Source of the DNA: Balamuthia mandrillaris
Lineage: Eukaryota > Discosea > Longamoebia > Balamuthiidae
Direction of reading: 5' to 3'
Length of the DNA stretch: 64,000 nucleotides
Assembly (NCBI GenBank): GCA_031835245.1
Contig: JAVKOQ010000157.1
Coordinates: 1-64,000, forward strand
Each line of letters opens with the position of its first letter. Within the stretch, counting starts at the first letter, position 1. The notes below the pieces were generated by a model. That model worked only from the letters and a program-made list of their open reading frames with translations, searched no databases and had not been told where the DNA came from. Shown in pieces: positions 54,427 through 64,000 of the stretch. The position numbers and the translations under genes were made by a program.

Positions 54427-56981
54427 TCACTTCGCTTCTTCTTTCTGTGGCTCGGTTGAGGACGAGGAAGAAGAAGCACAACAAGCAGCACGGCCATGTT
54501 CATCCACCAGGCCCAGCAGCCTCAAGAAACGCACGACCTTTTCATCCAACCAAGCCTTGTGTGGCATGGCGCTCAGCCACTCCTTCGGTAACGCGCTGTA
54601 CCCTTTTCTCGTTCCAAAGAGAGCTCCCGCAACGGCTCCATTCCTGTTTTTTTTGTTTTTTGGTATTGTTGATAAATAAAGGAGAGATTTTTAAAAAAAA
54701 AAAAGGGAGAAAAGAGGGAGACGGGTACGTGTCAGCATCTCCGCCTTCCTTTATGAGGAGGTTGAACGTCTCCTTAAAGTCCCTGTCCGAACAAAGAGCC
54801 CAGAAGCCGCTGCCAACGCATTTAAAGGTGTATCCAATTTTCTGGGATTCGCTCAGTTGCAGGCTGTGAAGGCTGTGCAACGTGGAATCGCGTTTGATGT
54901 GCTCTTCGAATTCTTTCTTGTGTTCTTCCTTCTTCAGAAATTTTGTGCTGTGCTCCATTGCTTTTTTGTTTGACAACGATTAAACAAAAGAAAGAAGGAA
55001 AAAGAAGAAAAAAGAGCTTTAAGAAACCGAACCTTCACCGATAAGCTTCTGAAGTCCTTCAAAAGACTCCACGTCGTGCTTCTCCTGTAGCATCAACGCA
55101 ATAGCCACAGTGGTAGCCACCGAGCTGGCAATGCACCGCGGGTCCCAGTGCGTCACTTTGGCCATACGAATGGTGTTCTCGATTACTTTCTCCAATTGCT
55201 CAAATTGATACACGCCCAACACGGCGGTCCTCATGACGGCTCCGTTGGGAGCAGCCTCTCGGTTGAGCTTGATCCAGGTGGCTTTGGAGGCGGCGTGAGG
55301 GGCCAACAGAAAGTCGGGGTGTTGAAGCACAGAAGAAACGGTGAAGCCTAGGCCCATTCCTGCAAAGTCACCCAACTCGGTAAAGCCGTGATTAACCCAA
55401 TGCTTGAGCTTTCGGGCTGAGAAGAGAGGTGAGAATTGAATACATGAAGAATAATAGAAATAAAGAAAACATCCAACGAAACAATGAATGTACATTTTGC
55501 AACCAAAGGTAAACAAAGAAGGAAGCAAGAAGAGCGAACAAAGACTTGAAGAGTAGAAAAAAAAAGGTGATACGAACCAAAGATGTTTTCGTCTACGCTG
55601 CCTTGGGTTTCCAGAAGAGTATCCATGATAAGGATGAGTTGGTCTGTGTCATCAGTCCAATCACCAGCTGTCCATCGCATGTTGTGGAATGTTCTCTTGT
55701 AATTAGGGAAGGGTACAGGCGCATTCTTATACTTTGCAGTGACCTGCTCCTTAGATTCAAACTCCGTTGCTGCATAGTAAACAACAGGATAAGTGAAAAA
55801 GAAGGAGAAATGAGAAAAAGGACAAATGAACAGAGTCTGTTTTGAGAAGATTGCACAGGGTGAAATAATACCAAGCCCATAAGCATCTCCCAAGGCATTT
55901 CCGTAGATGCAACCGAGGATGCGATCCAATAACTTGCTTTCAAGGCAAGATTCTTCCAAACCTTGCACCCACCAGTGGCCGGTGGAGCTCGAAGAGGATG
56001 AAGAAGAGGACGAGGAGGCACCCTCAGGACCCGTTGTGTTGATCTGTAATATAGTATTTACTGAAAACAAAAAGAATGGCACCAAAGAGTGAGAAGAAGG
56101 AAAAAAGCAGAAGAACAAGAAGCGAGGGAGCGCGTGCGAGAGAGAGAGTGAAAGAAGAGAGATTCAGAGGGAGAGATAATGAGAGAGAGAGAGAGAGGAA
56201 AAAAGAATGCAATCACACCATCGCCAAGTTGTTCGAGAGTCATTCGTTCTTCTCCAGGCGCAGTGCCGAACTTGGCGCGATGCAGAGCAGCAAAGACTTC
56301 TTCGAGTGACTGTTTCAACCAACAAAACAAAAGTAATAATAATTAGACGTCAGAGCGAAGAAGAAAAGAAAAAAGAGAAGAGGAAGACGGACAACATGAA
56401 GAAGAACAAACAAACCTCATGAACGATATAACTATCACACTCATAACACCAAAAAGAGAGATCCGCAAAACTATGCACAAAGTTAGTTCGCTCCAAGCTC
56501 GAGTCGAAGATGATAGAGAGGAGCAAAATGGAACAATAGGAGGCGAAACGATAGATACCTGCACGCCACACAATGTTTGTCAGGGTTAGCCTCGTAGTGA
56601 GTCTTTGCGTGACCTTTCACGTAGCGGCTGCAATGCACGCGCAAGCACTGCATGCAGAGCCAGTTCTCCCCTTTCACATGGCAAGTGTTGCAACCAGCGG
56701 CCAAGAGGTCCTCTGTGGCACAAGAAACGGAAACATAAGAAGAGATGGGATGAGAAGAAGCACCGAATTAAAAACAAAAAAAAAAAACAAAACGAACCAT
56801 TGATGGCAACACCACCTTCGCTTACTGGAGTGGAGGCTTTGGTTTTGTTGAAAGCAGCAGCAAGGTGAGGGCAGTCCGATTTGGGGACTCTGTTTATCGA
56901 AACATGAGGGTAAGCAAGGGTCTTTTTTTTAAACAACTAAAATCTAAAAAACACGTACACAGAAAACCCTTGTGGTTCCAT
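54427..56981 (-). CDS. ZnF-UBP domain fused to ADP-ribosylglycohydrolase
   Basis: Ten exons, phases close, about 541 residues: 56981-56959, 56889-56798, 56712-56559, 56470-56416, 56309-56219, 56060-55872, 55769-55578, 55416-55028, 54952-54729 and 54643-54427. Residues about 8-125 form a ubiquitin-binding ZnF-UBP: CPHL, CNTCHVKGENWLCMQC, HCSRYVKGHAKTH, WCYECDSYIVHE and LHRAKFG. After a Ser run, residues about 165-540 are an ADP-ribosylglycohydrolase: ILGCIYGNALGDAYG, AGDWTDDTDQL, GAVMRTAVLG and GGDADTNGAVAGALFG, covering the magnesium ligands. It should remove or hydrolyse ADP-ribose conjugates, guided by free ubiquitin C-termini (inference). The acceptor of exon 9 is the weakest junction. Confidence 0.9.
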
Positions 56982-57351
56982 TTGTTGTTTGCAGCTTCTG
57001 TTGGAAGGTAACCAACTAACTTTGTTCTCTCTGGTGAGATGTGTTCACCAACAAAAGGCAAAGGCTTCCACTCACTGAAGCGATTTCCTTTTTCTTTTCT
57101 TCGTCCTCCCGAAAAAAAAAATTTCCAAGAAAAATTCTTACTCTCAAAAAAAAAAACAAAAGGGGGTCCTATCCGAGTCGAACCGGAGGGGTGCACGATC
57201 GGAATTTCCTTTCGCACATAACTCCGGTTGATTCTCAATCTCATCATTTGTTCCGATCTCTCATCCCTCATCCACGAAAAAAATTTGAAGAAGGAAAAAG
57301 AGAGCACCATCCTCCTTCCTTCCAGCCTTCCTTCTCCCCCCCCCCCAAACC
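56982..57351. promoter_or_regulatory. Divergent promoter region between ARH fusion and sirtuin
   Basis: Only about 370 bases separate the two start codons. The region holds an inverted CCGAGTCGAACCGG segment (near 57173) and a poly-C run just before the sirtuin ATG. Both genes act on NAD-derived ADP-ribose, so shared control is possible. Confidence 0.5.
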
Positions 57352-59528
57352 ATGCATGCAGTAGCCGACGCGAAGATACTCGAACGTGCGGCTGCTTCTT
57401 CGAAGACGGAAGGAGGGATGATACTGGAAGGGATGATGAAGCCAGAAGAGGAAGAGGAGGAGCGAGCGGACGCCAGAGAGACAGAGAAAGGTGTTGAGAA
57501 ATCGGGGGTGGTGGTGAATCGTGGAGAGTTTTTGGCTGTGAGAGCTGATCCGAACGAAACGCTGCCGGACCAACCGTTTTACATCGGTCAAGCCATGCAA
57601 GACTTTTGTCTTTCCATTTCAGAAGAAGGAGCCGAGGGTGAAGAGGAAGAACTGATCAAAGTGATGTGGTACCAGAGAAAACAAACTGAACTCAAAGGAG
57701 AAAAAGAAAACGAAAATGGAGAAGAAAGAGCGGGAGGAGAGGTATGGATGGCTGAGTTTCCAGATAAAGTTGACAAAGGAACCGTTCTTTGCAAGATCAG
57801 CGTTTCACCTGTGGCCTCAGAAGGAGGTTCGGTAGGGCCTGCCCGAGGGAGAGGACGACCACGCGGACGGCCACGAAAGAACGCCAAGTCTTCTGCTTCT
57901 TCTCCAGCTTCATTATATCAAACGAGGCAGAAGAGAAGAGAGGCAGCGCGTCAACGAAGTGCAGTCCTGTTGACTTGGAAGGAGAAGGCGCGGGTGGTGG
58001 CGTTACAAAGAGAGGAGGAAGATAAGGAAGAACAGAGGCTGCTGAAGGAGGAGGAGAGCTACTGGATCGTGAGCCACTTGCAGCCTGATAAGATCATTTG
58101 GAGCTCTGACCCTGAAGTCAAGCCGCACATCGACCCTGCTCGGTGCAACTTTGAACCGCCAAAGCTGCCATCATTCTTTTCTTCTTCTTCTTCTTCTTCT
58201 TCTTCTTCTTCTTCTTCTTCTGTTATAACTCCTTGTTCTTCGTCATCTGAGTCTTCTTCTGTTGCGTTTACATCAATTCAACATGATTGGTCGAACGAGA
58301 TCAAGACGGCAGCGAGATGGTTGGCGTTAGCTCCTGCTGTGTTGGTTGTAGCCGGGGCAGGCATGGGCGTGGACTCTGGCCTGCCGGATTACCGTGGGCA
58401 CGATGGATTCTGGAGAGCCTATCCTCCGTTGCAACGGTTAGGTCTTTCCTTGGAGGACTGCCATCATCCGATTTGGTTTAAGAAGGTTCTCTTCTCTTCT
58501 TCCGTCACCCTCTCTTCTCGTGGTTCTTGTTTCTTTCGAAAGACTAAAGTTATTTCACTTTAGGATCCAATGCAAGCATGGGGTTTTTATTCTCACCGAG
58601 CAAAACTGTACACCAACGCCATCCCTCACAAAGGCTTTCATTGCTTGAAGGACATCCTCCACCACATCTGCAACAAGAACAACTACTTCATCTTCACTTC
58701 CAACATCGACGGCCAGTTCCAACGAGCAGACTTCCACGAAGATACCATCTACGAATGTCACGGCTCTCTACGTTTCCTTCAATGTAGTCGAACTTGTCGT
58801 GTTGGCAACAATTGTCACGGATATCAACAACAAAAACAACAACGAAGGAAACGAAGAAGAAAAGCGATCGCAGAAGAAGATGGAGAAGAAGGAGAGCCGT
58901 TAATATGGGAAACAACGCTGACTGATCTTCCTCCGGTCAACGAACAGACGCTTCGCGCCGCTGTTGCTTCAGTGGAAATGCTGCCGCGTTGCCCCAATCC
59001 CTCTTGTGGAGCTGTGGCCAGACCCAATATCTCTATGAGCGGCGACACGCAACACACTTGGGCTAGTGCAAGAAGCGAACGCCAGAAGGAAAGACTGTTA
59101 AATTGGCTACATGAAAACGGGATACTGAACAACAAGAATCAAGGAGAAGGAAAAGAGAAAGAAAGGCAACAACAAATGGAAAAGGAGAAGGACGAGAAAG
59201 TGGATGTGGTGATTTTGGAAGTGGGATGCGGAGATTCTGTGCACTCGATCCGTATAGAGGCGGAGTTGTTGGCGGCAGAGAATTCAAGAGTGAAACTCGT
59301 TCGGATCAATCCAAGCTTACCGCCGTTTGGTTTGTACCAACCAGAGCAATACATCGGTAAGCTCTATCTCTCTCATCTTCATTTTCTTGTGCATCTTCTT
59401 CTCCTTTCCTCTGCTTTTTGTTGATATCTCCTTTCCTCTTTTTAATGGAAACACCCAAAGGAATTGGAATGGGAGCAGCTGCAGGTTTAACTGCCATTCT
59501 TCAACAAATGATGTCAGACTATCACTGA
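57352..59528 (+). CDS. Sirtuin (SIR2-family NAD-dependent deacylase) with AT-hook-like region
   Basis: Three exons, 57352-58485, 58564-59356 and 59461-59528, phases close, 664 residues. The N-terminal 330 residues hold a small globular segment (DQPFYIGQAMQDFCL, IKVMWYQRK) resembling chromatin BAH-type folds (weak), then RGRGRPRGRPRKN, an AT-hook-like motif, and a Ser run. The sirtuin core is clear: AGAGMGVDSGLPDYRG (NAD binding), SNIDGQF, the catalytic His in YECHGS, zinc Cys in CSRTC and CPNPSC, RPNISMSGD, and GCGDSV. The last exon's GIGMGAAAGL belongs to the C-terminal fold. It should deacylate lysines using NAD and release O-acetyl-ADP-ribose, probably on chromatin. Confidence 0.93.
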
Positions 59529-59734
59529 AGAACATGAACAAGAACCTGAGTGATGAACTCTCCGCAATCGGAGACACAAGATGTTTATCGTCAACAACTG
59601 GGATTATGCGAAACTCGAGGATGAGCAGCCTCTTTAGCGTACTACTATCTCAAAGAAAGACGCTGGAGCCCCAGAAAAGAAGAACCGCTAATTATGAAGC
59701 AAATACCCAGCTTCGCACTTGGCGGTAACCTTTG

Positions 59735-59772
<38 letters not shown>

Positions 59773-60122
59773 TATCCTTCTCTTACTGAGAATAAAGAGG
59801 AGAAGAGAGAAGAAAATGCATTCCCACCAGGATAAATAAAGAAGGAAAGACGATAGAAAACTATAAAAATAAATAAAGAAATACGTGTCCCCTCCGCCAT
59901 TACCATTGGGTGGTTACGTTATTGGGTGGTCACACACCGAGTTTCCAGGAAATTAGTTTATTCGCAGGGGTTGAAATTGTGGATTTTCATCCAGCAGAAA
60001 ACTCCAGAAGACCAAGAAAGACCAATACCTTACTCCGCTCTCCTCTGCGACATCTTCCGGAAGAAGAAGACACATCTAAACAATCACAGCGAGTTGCAAG
60101 AAACGCATAACTGCAAGTGGAG
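59529..60122. other. Intergenic
   Basis: About 590 bases with a (CT)n run at 59738-59770 and a duplicated ATTGGGTGGT element near 59905-59930. The open frames here are probably UTR. No gene was supported. Confidence 0.5.
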
Positions 60123-61066
60123 ATGGAAGAGGGCAACATTCCTCGCGAAGTCCGAACACAGAACTATCCCAAGATCACCAACCTGCTGGCCTTCACCTCC
60201 CTCCTCTTCTTCATTTGCCTCAACACCGCCATCGTGGGACTGCTCTGCGCCACCCTCATCGTGGCCTACGATCGGGCCTTTGGGATCGCCGTCTTTTTCT
60301 GTGTGATAGGCCTTCACGTGGCCACTTGGATCCTCCTCCACATCCTCACCGTGAAGAGCAAAAAGTTGCAACGGCGGTTACCTGCGCTCAAGCCTGCCCT
60401 CACAGTGAGCGCCTGTATTGCCGCCTTGTCGCTCCTAGCTGCCTTTTTCGGCTTTGGGGTTTGGGTCCCCGTCAGCAACCTCAGAGCCATCCGCATCGAG
60501 GCCTTTGACCATTACTCCCATCTCCCTCTTCCGTAAATTATTCTTCTCCTTCTTTTTCTTCGGCTTCCGATGATGATGGTCCCTCCGTTGGTCTTGAAGG
60601 TCTCGTGGGGCTTCGCGCCGACATGTTCTTCGATGAGAACCATCTCCTCGATGTAAGAGAGTTCGACATGACTCTCACTCGCCTGCGCGACACGGTGCGC
60701 GCCAACGGAGGCCGCATCGCCGACGACGTGGTGCTGCTCGCCCTATACACCGAAGAGCAATTTGAGAACGTGCGGGAGGAAGCCCTCATCGACTTTGAGG
60801 GCGGAGTGGGCGCCATCGGAGCTATCCTCTTCTGCCTTTTCGGGGCTGGCTCGATCTGGTTCGCCGTTTGGGTGGCTAAGTATGCCGTGGAGGTTCGTCA
60901 CCGAGACGATGTGGAGATGGAGGAGCTGAGAAAGGAGGCGCGAAGGCAGCGGGTGGAGCATGCGTGGCGGTTGAGGGACTGTGGCAAAGATTCATACTTG
61001 TCGTTGCTGCCCTCTGAAGTGATGATCGTGGTTGAACAAATGGTGGTTAACAATTCTCCATATTGA
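60123..61066 (+). pseudogene. Damaged paralogue of the four-helix membrane protein at 1.3-2.8 kb
   Basis: Begins MEEGNIPREVRT, closely matching MEEDKIPRTVRT of the copy at 1507. The first three helices are intact to the residues EAFD, then the frame ends at TAA 60534-60536. Compared with the first copy, 349 bases (1903-2251 there) are missing at this point, and as 349 is not a multiple of three the downstream part is out of frame. That part (60602-61066) is still open and highly similar (LRDTVRANGGRIADDVVLL, KDSYLSLLPSEVM). No GT-AG intron restores the frame. A truncated 138-residue protein could still be made. Confidence 0.8.
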
Positions 61067-61583
61067 AAATGTAGCATTGCAAACTTAGTTTAAACAGAAA
61101 AGAATGTAAAAATTGAATAAAGCCTTGTGAGAGTTTGTACTACTAAAGAGCAAGCCTGGAAAAGAAAACAGAAGGAATGGTAAGCAAAAAAAAAAAAAAA
61201 AAGCATAGGAACAAGAACGAAAAGCTTCCTTCTTTTTGGTTCTCTTCCTCTTTCTTGTTTTTTGTACACGTCTAAGGGAAGGGGGGACGCTCTTCTTGAA
61301 AAGAAGCAAGAGATGGGGAATGGATAGGACAGGCCCGATCAGACCAGAGACATTTGCAGCGTAGAAGGGTAGGGGAGCAATAGCTCAACCAAAATAGCTT
61401 TGCACTTTGCTTGTTTGAATTACCCTTCTGGCAGCCTTGGTCCCAGTGCTCTCTCTCTTCTTTTTTGTATTATTCACTTTCATAGCGGCGTCTTGTCTTC
61501 GCTCGGTGTCCAGCCAGTAGCTCTTTCCCGCCAAAACCGATTTAAGGTGGTTACAGGAGAAACACCTAAAATCTCGAGACGAC
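61067..61583. other. Intergenic
   Basis: About 515 bases following the damaged paralogue. A poly-A run is near 61187. No gene was supported. Confidence 0.5.
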
Positions 61584-62916
61584 ATGAAGATCATCATTGA
61601 TCGGAATGCAAAAAATGCACGTGTTACACGTGAAATTTCAATGCGAATCAACAAAAGAAAAAAAAAAAGAGAGGCAGCAGCTGTCGGCGCGATGGGAGGA
61701 GCTCACTCTGCCAAGTACGACTCGGGGGTGACCCCCGCCATCGCCATCAACCGCAAGCTGCAGGTGGTGGAGGTCCATCGCTCCGAGAACAGATGCAAAC
61801 TGTACTACCGGGTGGGGAGGCTCGACCTCCAGAACCGCTGCGTTCGTTGGGGCGGCAGCGTCAAGTATGACTCGGGAGAGCAGCCTTCGGTGGCGTTGGA
61901 CGATCGTGGCAACGTGTTTGAGGTCCACTCCTCTGAGAACTTTTCCACTTTGTATACCAGGTTTTTATTTTTATTTATTTATTTTTGTTTTTTTTTATGT
62001 TTATATTTACTTTTTTTTGTTGCAAACAACAGGAATGGAGTACTTGATGCTGAGAGGCATAGAATAGAATGGTGTCATTCTGCTGTGAAATACGACAAAG
62101 GTTTCATGAGAGCTCTTTCTTTCTTGCTACTTCCCATTTCGCTGCTTTGTTTTGTTACTTTGAACGCGCATGCTCAATAACTTGTAAACAGGAACACAAC
62201 CGCACATCGCGATGAATAATAAGGGAGATATCATCGAAGTCCACAAAAGCGAGCGCAGAGACGCCCTCTTCCTTCGCATCGGCAAACTGGGCTACACCAA
62301 CTTGGGCCATCCTCTGGTTCGCTGGCTAACTCGCTCCGCTGTGCTCTATGATAGTGGCCTCATGCCGAGCATCAGCATCGATGACTTTGGTAACGTGGTC
62401 GAGATGCATCAAAGCGAGAGTAGAGAGCGATTGTTTTACAGAGTTGGAGTGCTGTTACTGAAAGAAGGAAAAGAAGGTACAGTAGAAGAAGGAAAGATTG
62501 AATGGGGAGGCAGTAAGAGCTATGATTCAGGAGTGCAACCAAACGTTTCTATTGCCGCCGTATACCCTAAGAACAAGAAGAGGAGCGAAGAGCAGGAAGA
62601 AGCACAAGAAAACAGAGCAGAAGCAATTGTGGTGGTAGAAACGCATAAAGCAGAAGCATCGAATGACTTGTGGGCCAATTGGGCCGTTTTGCGGAGAGAC
62701 GAGAAGCGATTGGAATGGAGAACGAGCCGAAAGTTTGGCAAAGGGGTGGGGCCGAGGGTGAGTGCCGTTCACCCGAACGCTTCGTCAGAGGGAGAGGAGG
62801 AGGAGGAAGAAGAAGGAGTGGTGTGGTTCGTGAGCACACACAAGAGCGAGACGAACGACACGCTGTGGAGCAACTGTGGCTACCTGCAGAGCGTGCAATC
62901 GTTGAATTGGTGCTAA
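61584..62916 (+). CDS. Six-repeat protein, possibly a beta-propeller, unknown function
   Basis: Three exons, 61584-61960, 62033-62100 and 62192-62916, phases close, 389 residues. After a basic leader it consists of six repeats of about 45-60 residues. Each has a core such as KYDSGVQPSVAL, then GNVVEVHKSES, a L-Y-R-V-G strand and a closing IEWGGS. The sixth is the most degenerate. The pattern of four short strands per unit suggests a six-bladed propeller. Similar YDSG/VEVH repeats are known from uncharacterised bacterial and protist proteins; I recall no function. There is no signal peptide, so it is probably intracellular. Repeat five carries a Lys/Glu insertion. Confidence 0.8.
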
Positions 62917-62985
62917 TTTATTATTGTAATTATCGATTATTTGGAATTCATTTTTTGTTGTAAATAGTTATCGATTATTGGTGAT

Positions 62986-63968
62986 ATGGATAAATGGAAA
63001 CGACCCGGATTGGCTATGCGTATCAGAGAAACCAAAAAACATAAAAAAAGATTTTTACCAACTAACAAAAGAGAAGCAAGCAACAACCCCATGGAACAGT
63101 TACCAGAGGAGATAGTGGCATACATATTGGAATTGGCCGACGTCGAACAAGAATGTCAGGCTTTGCAGCAGCCTCAGCACCAAGGGAATGGTGCCTCTCA
63201 TCCTCCTCAGGTGGAAAGAAAGCAGCACTCTGTCCGTCCGCCAGAACCGAAAGAGGCCGCCAAAGTTTGGGAGCAGCTTCGCGCGGCGATGAGCCGCCGT
63301 TTGGTGAGCAAACGCTGGAACGAGGTTTTCCTGCGTCGCTACTACCAGAGCTTCTCCCTCACCGAAGAACGTGACAACAAGAAGAGAACTGCCGAGGTGA
63401 AGCTGTTCAAGTGGAACGGCTTGTTTTACCTCGACCTCAAACACTTTGAGGGCAACTTCTCTTGTTACGTGATACCTACTCGTGGTGGCTGGCACCCTAA
63501 GGACCGCGACGTGTTAACCAGGTTATTATTCGATTATTATTTTATTTCCAACAATTTTTTAATTCAAAAAATAGGTGGTATAAAGTGCGGTTCGATCCGG
63601 AGACTCTTCTTGTCGACACGGGCGACTTCACCTTCACCAAAAGTTCTGGACAATCTCACCACCACCCAGACAATGTCGACAGCGTCCCTTACGGCACCTG
63701 CTTCGGCTGCGAGGCGCCGCACCGGGCGGATTCCAGCGCGGGCATCGACCTGCGAGGCACTCCCCTGATGGTCGTGGAGGACTTTGGGCATGCCGGATGG
63801 CAGTCAGCGGGACAGTGGCGCAAGAGCGAGGGCTGCCATGTGGTGAAGCTGATGGGCGGCGGGTACTGCGGCTGGGTCGCTCCGGAGAAGGCGTTCCGCG
63901 ATGAGGCCGTGGCGGCGGTTGGTGGTTGGCATATCCGGCTGGGCATTTGCTCTTGTTGTGATCATTGA
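62986..63968 (+). CDS. F-box protein with C-terminal GON-like domain
   Basis: Two exons, 62986-63521 and 63575-63968, phases close, 309 residues. Residues about 36-115 form an F-box-like segment: MEQLPEEIVAYILELADV followed, after a Gln/His insertion, by LVSKRWNEVFLRRYY. Residues about 130-309 resemble the GON domain first described in ADAMTS proteases: WYKVRFDPETLLVDTGDF, VPYGTCFGCEA, GIDLRGTPLMVV, and GGGYCGWVAPEKA. In animals GON is extracellular; here it is joined to an F-box and lacks a signal peptide. It would be an SCF adaptor with an unusual substrate-binding module. The GON match is by pattern only. Confidence 0.75.
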
Positions 63969-64000
63969 AGGAAGAAGATGGAACAAATGATCGCGACGAA

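Noticed and set aside
57168-57245. tRNA-like segment with GGTTCGACTC on the minus strand upstream of the sirtuin
   Set aside because: The T-arm stem does not pair (two or three mismatches) and no 5' acceptor strand complements the 3' end; no A or B box at proper spacing.
60533-60599. Possible intron (GTAAAT ... AAG) that might rescue the damaged membrane-protein paralogue
   Set aside because: Splicing there leaves the downstream conserved part out of frame.

Overview
This is a nuclear fragment from a free-living unicellular eukaryote, most likely an amoebozoan. The grounds are: almost every gene is split by short GT-AG introns; homopolymer and microsatellite DNA is everywhere; and the families present are typical of amoebae (ERGIC-53, EBP sterol isomerase, UFM1 protease, DAG kinase, TTC39/Iml2, F-box proteins, GCPW-type ankyrin repeats). 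Species identity cannot be fixed from the sequence alone. Genes are dense, lie on both strands and are not in operons. I resolved most exon structures by hand. In almost every multi-exon model the intron phases close exactly, which is the main support for those models.

Layout. 0-1 kb: end of a disrupted membrane glycoprotein gene. 1.3-2.8 kb: four-helix membrane protein, with a damaged paralogue at 60.1-61.1 kb. 2.9-7.2 kb (minus): ERGIC-53 cargo receptor and a gamma-glutamylamine cyclotransferase. 8.1-10.1 kb (plus): AlkB dioxygenase and a secreted Tyr-Asp-Gly-Gly repeat protein. 10.3-13.8 kb (minus): S-adenosylmethionine decarboxylase and a glutathione S-transferase. 14.5-17.7 kb (plus): F-box/WD40 protein and EBP. 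17.7-22 kb (minus): Golgi-type sulfotransferase and DAG kinase. 22.2-25.6 kb (plus): TTC39/Iml2. 25.7-34 kb (minus): AT-hook protein, a short unknown, an EF-hand protein, F-box/LRR and UFM1 protease. 34.6-35.8 kb (plus): unknown charged protein. 35.8-44.7 kb (minus): purple acid phosphatase and a 16-exon carboxylic acid reductase carrying an N-terminal ZZ zinc finger. 45.2-50.6 kb (plus): Nudix-like protein, cytochrome b5 reductase and a CIP/KIP-like CDK inhibitor. 50.6-52 kb: minisatellites and a zinc-knuckle remnant. 52.4-53.2 kb: MRH lectin. 53.5-57 kb (minus): broken ankyrin gene and a ZnF-UBP/ADP-ribosylglycohydrolase fusion. 57.3-59.5 kb (plus): sirtuin. 61.6-64 kb (plus): six-repeat protein and an F-box/GON protein.

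The most novel content is domain fusion. One is the ZZ finger joined to a complete A-T-R carboxylic acid reductase. Another is the ubiquitin-binding ZnF-UBP joined to an ADP-ribosylglycohydrolase, transcribed divergently from a sirtuin only about 370 bp away, so enzymes that make and remove ADP-ribose signals share an upstream region. A third is the F-box joined to a GON domain. A genome-scale feature also shows: long intronic microsatellites are almost always pyrimidine-rich on the transcribed gene's sense strand, whichever strand the gene is on.
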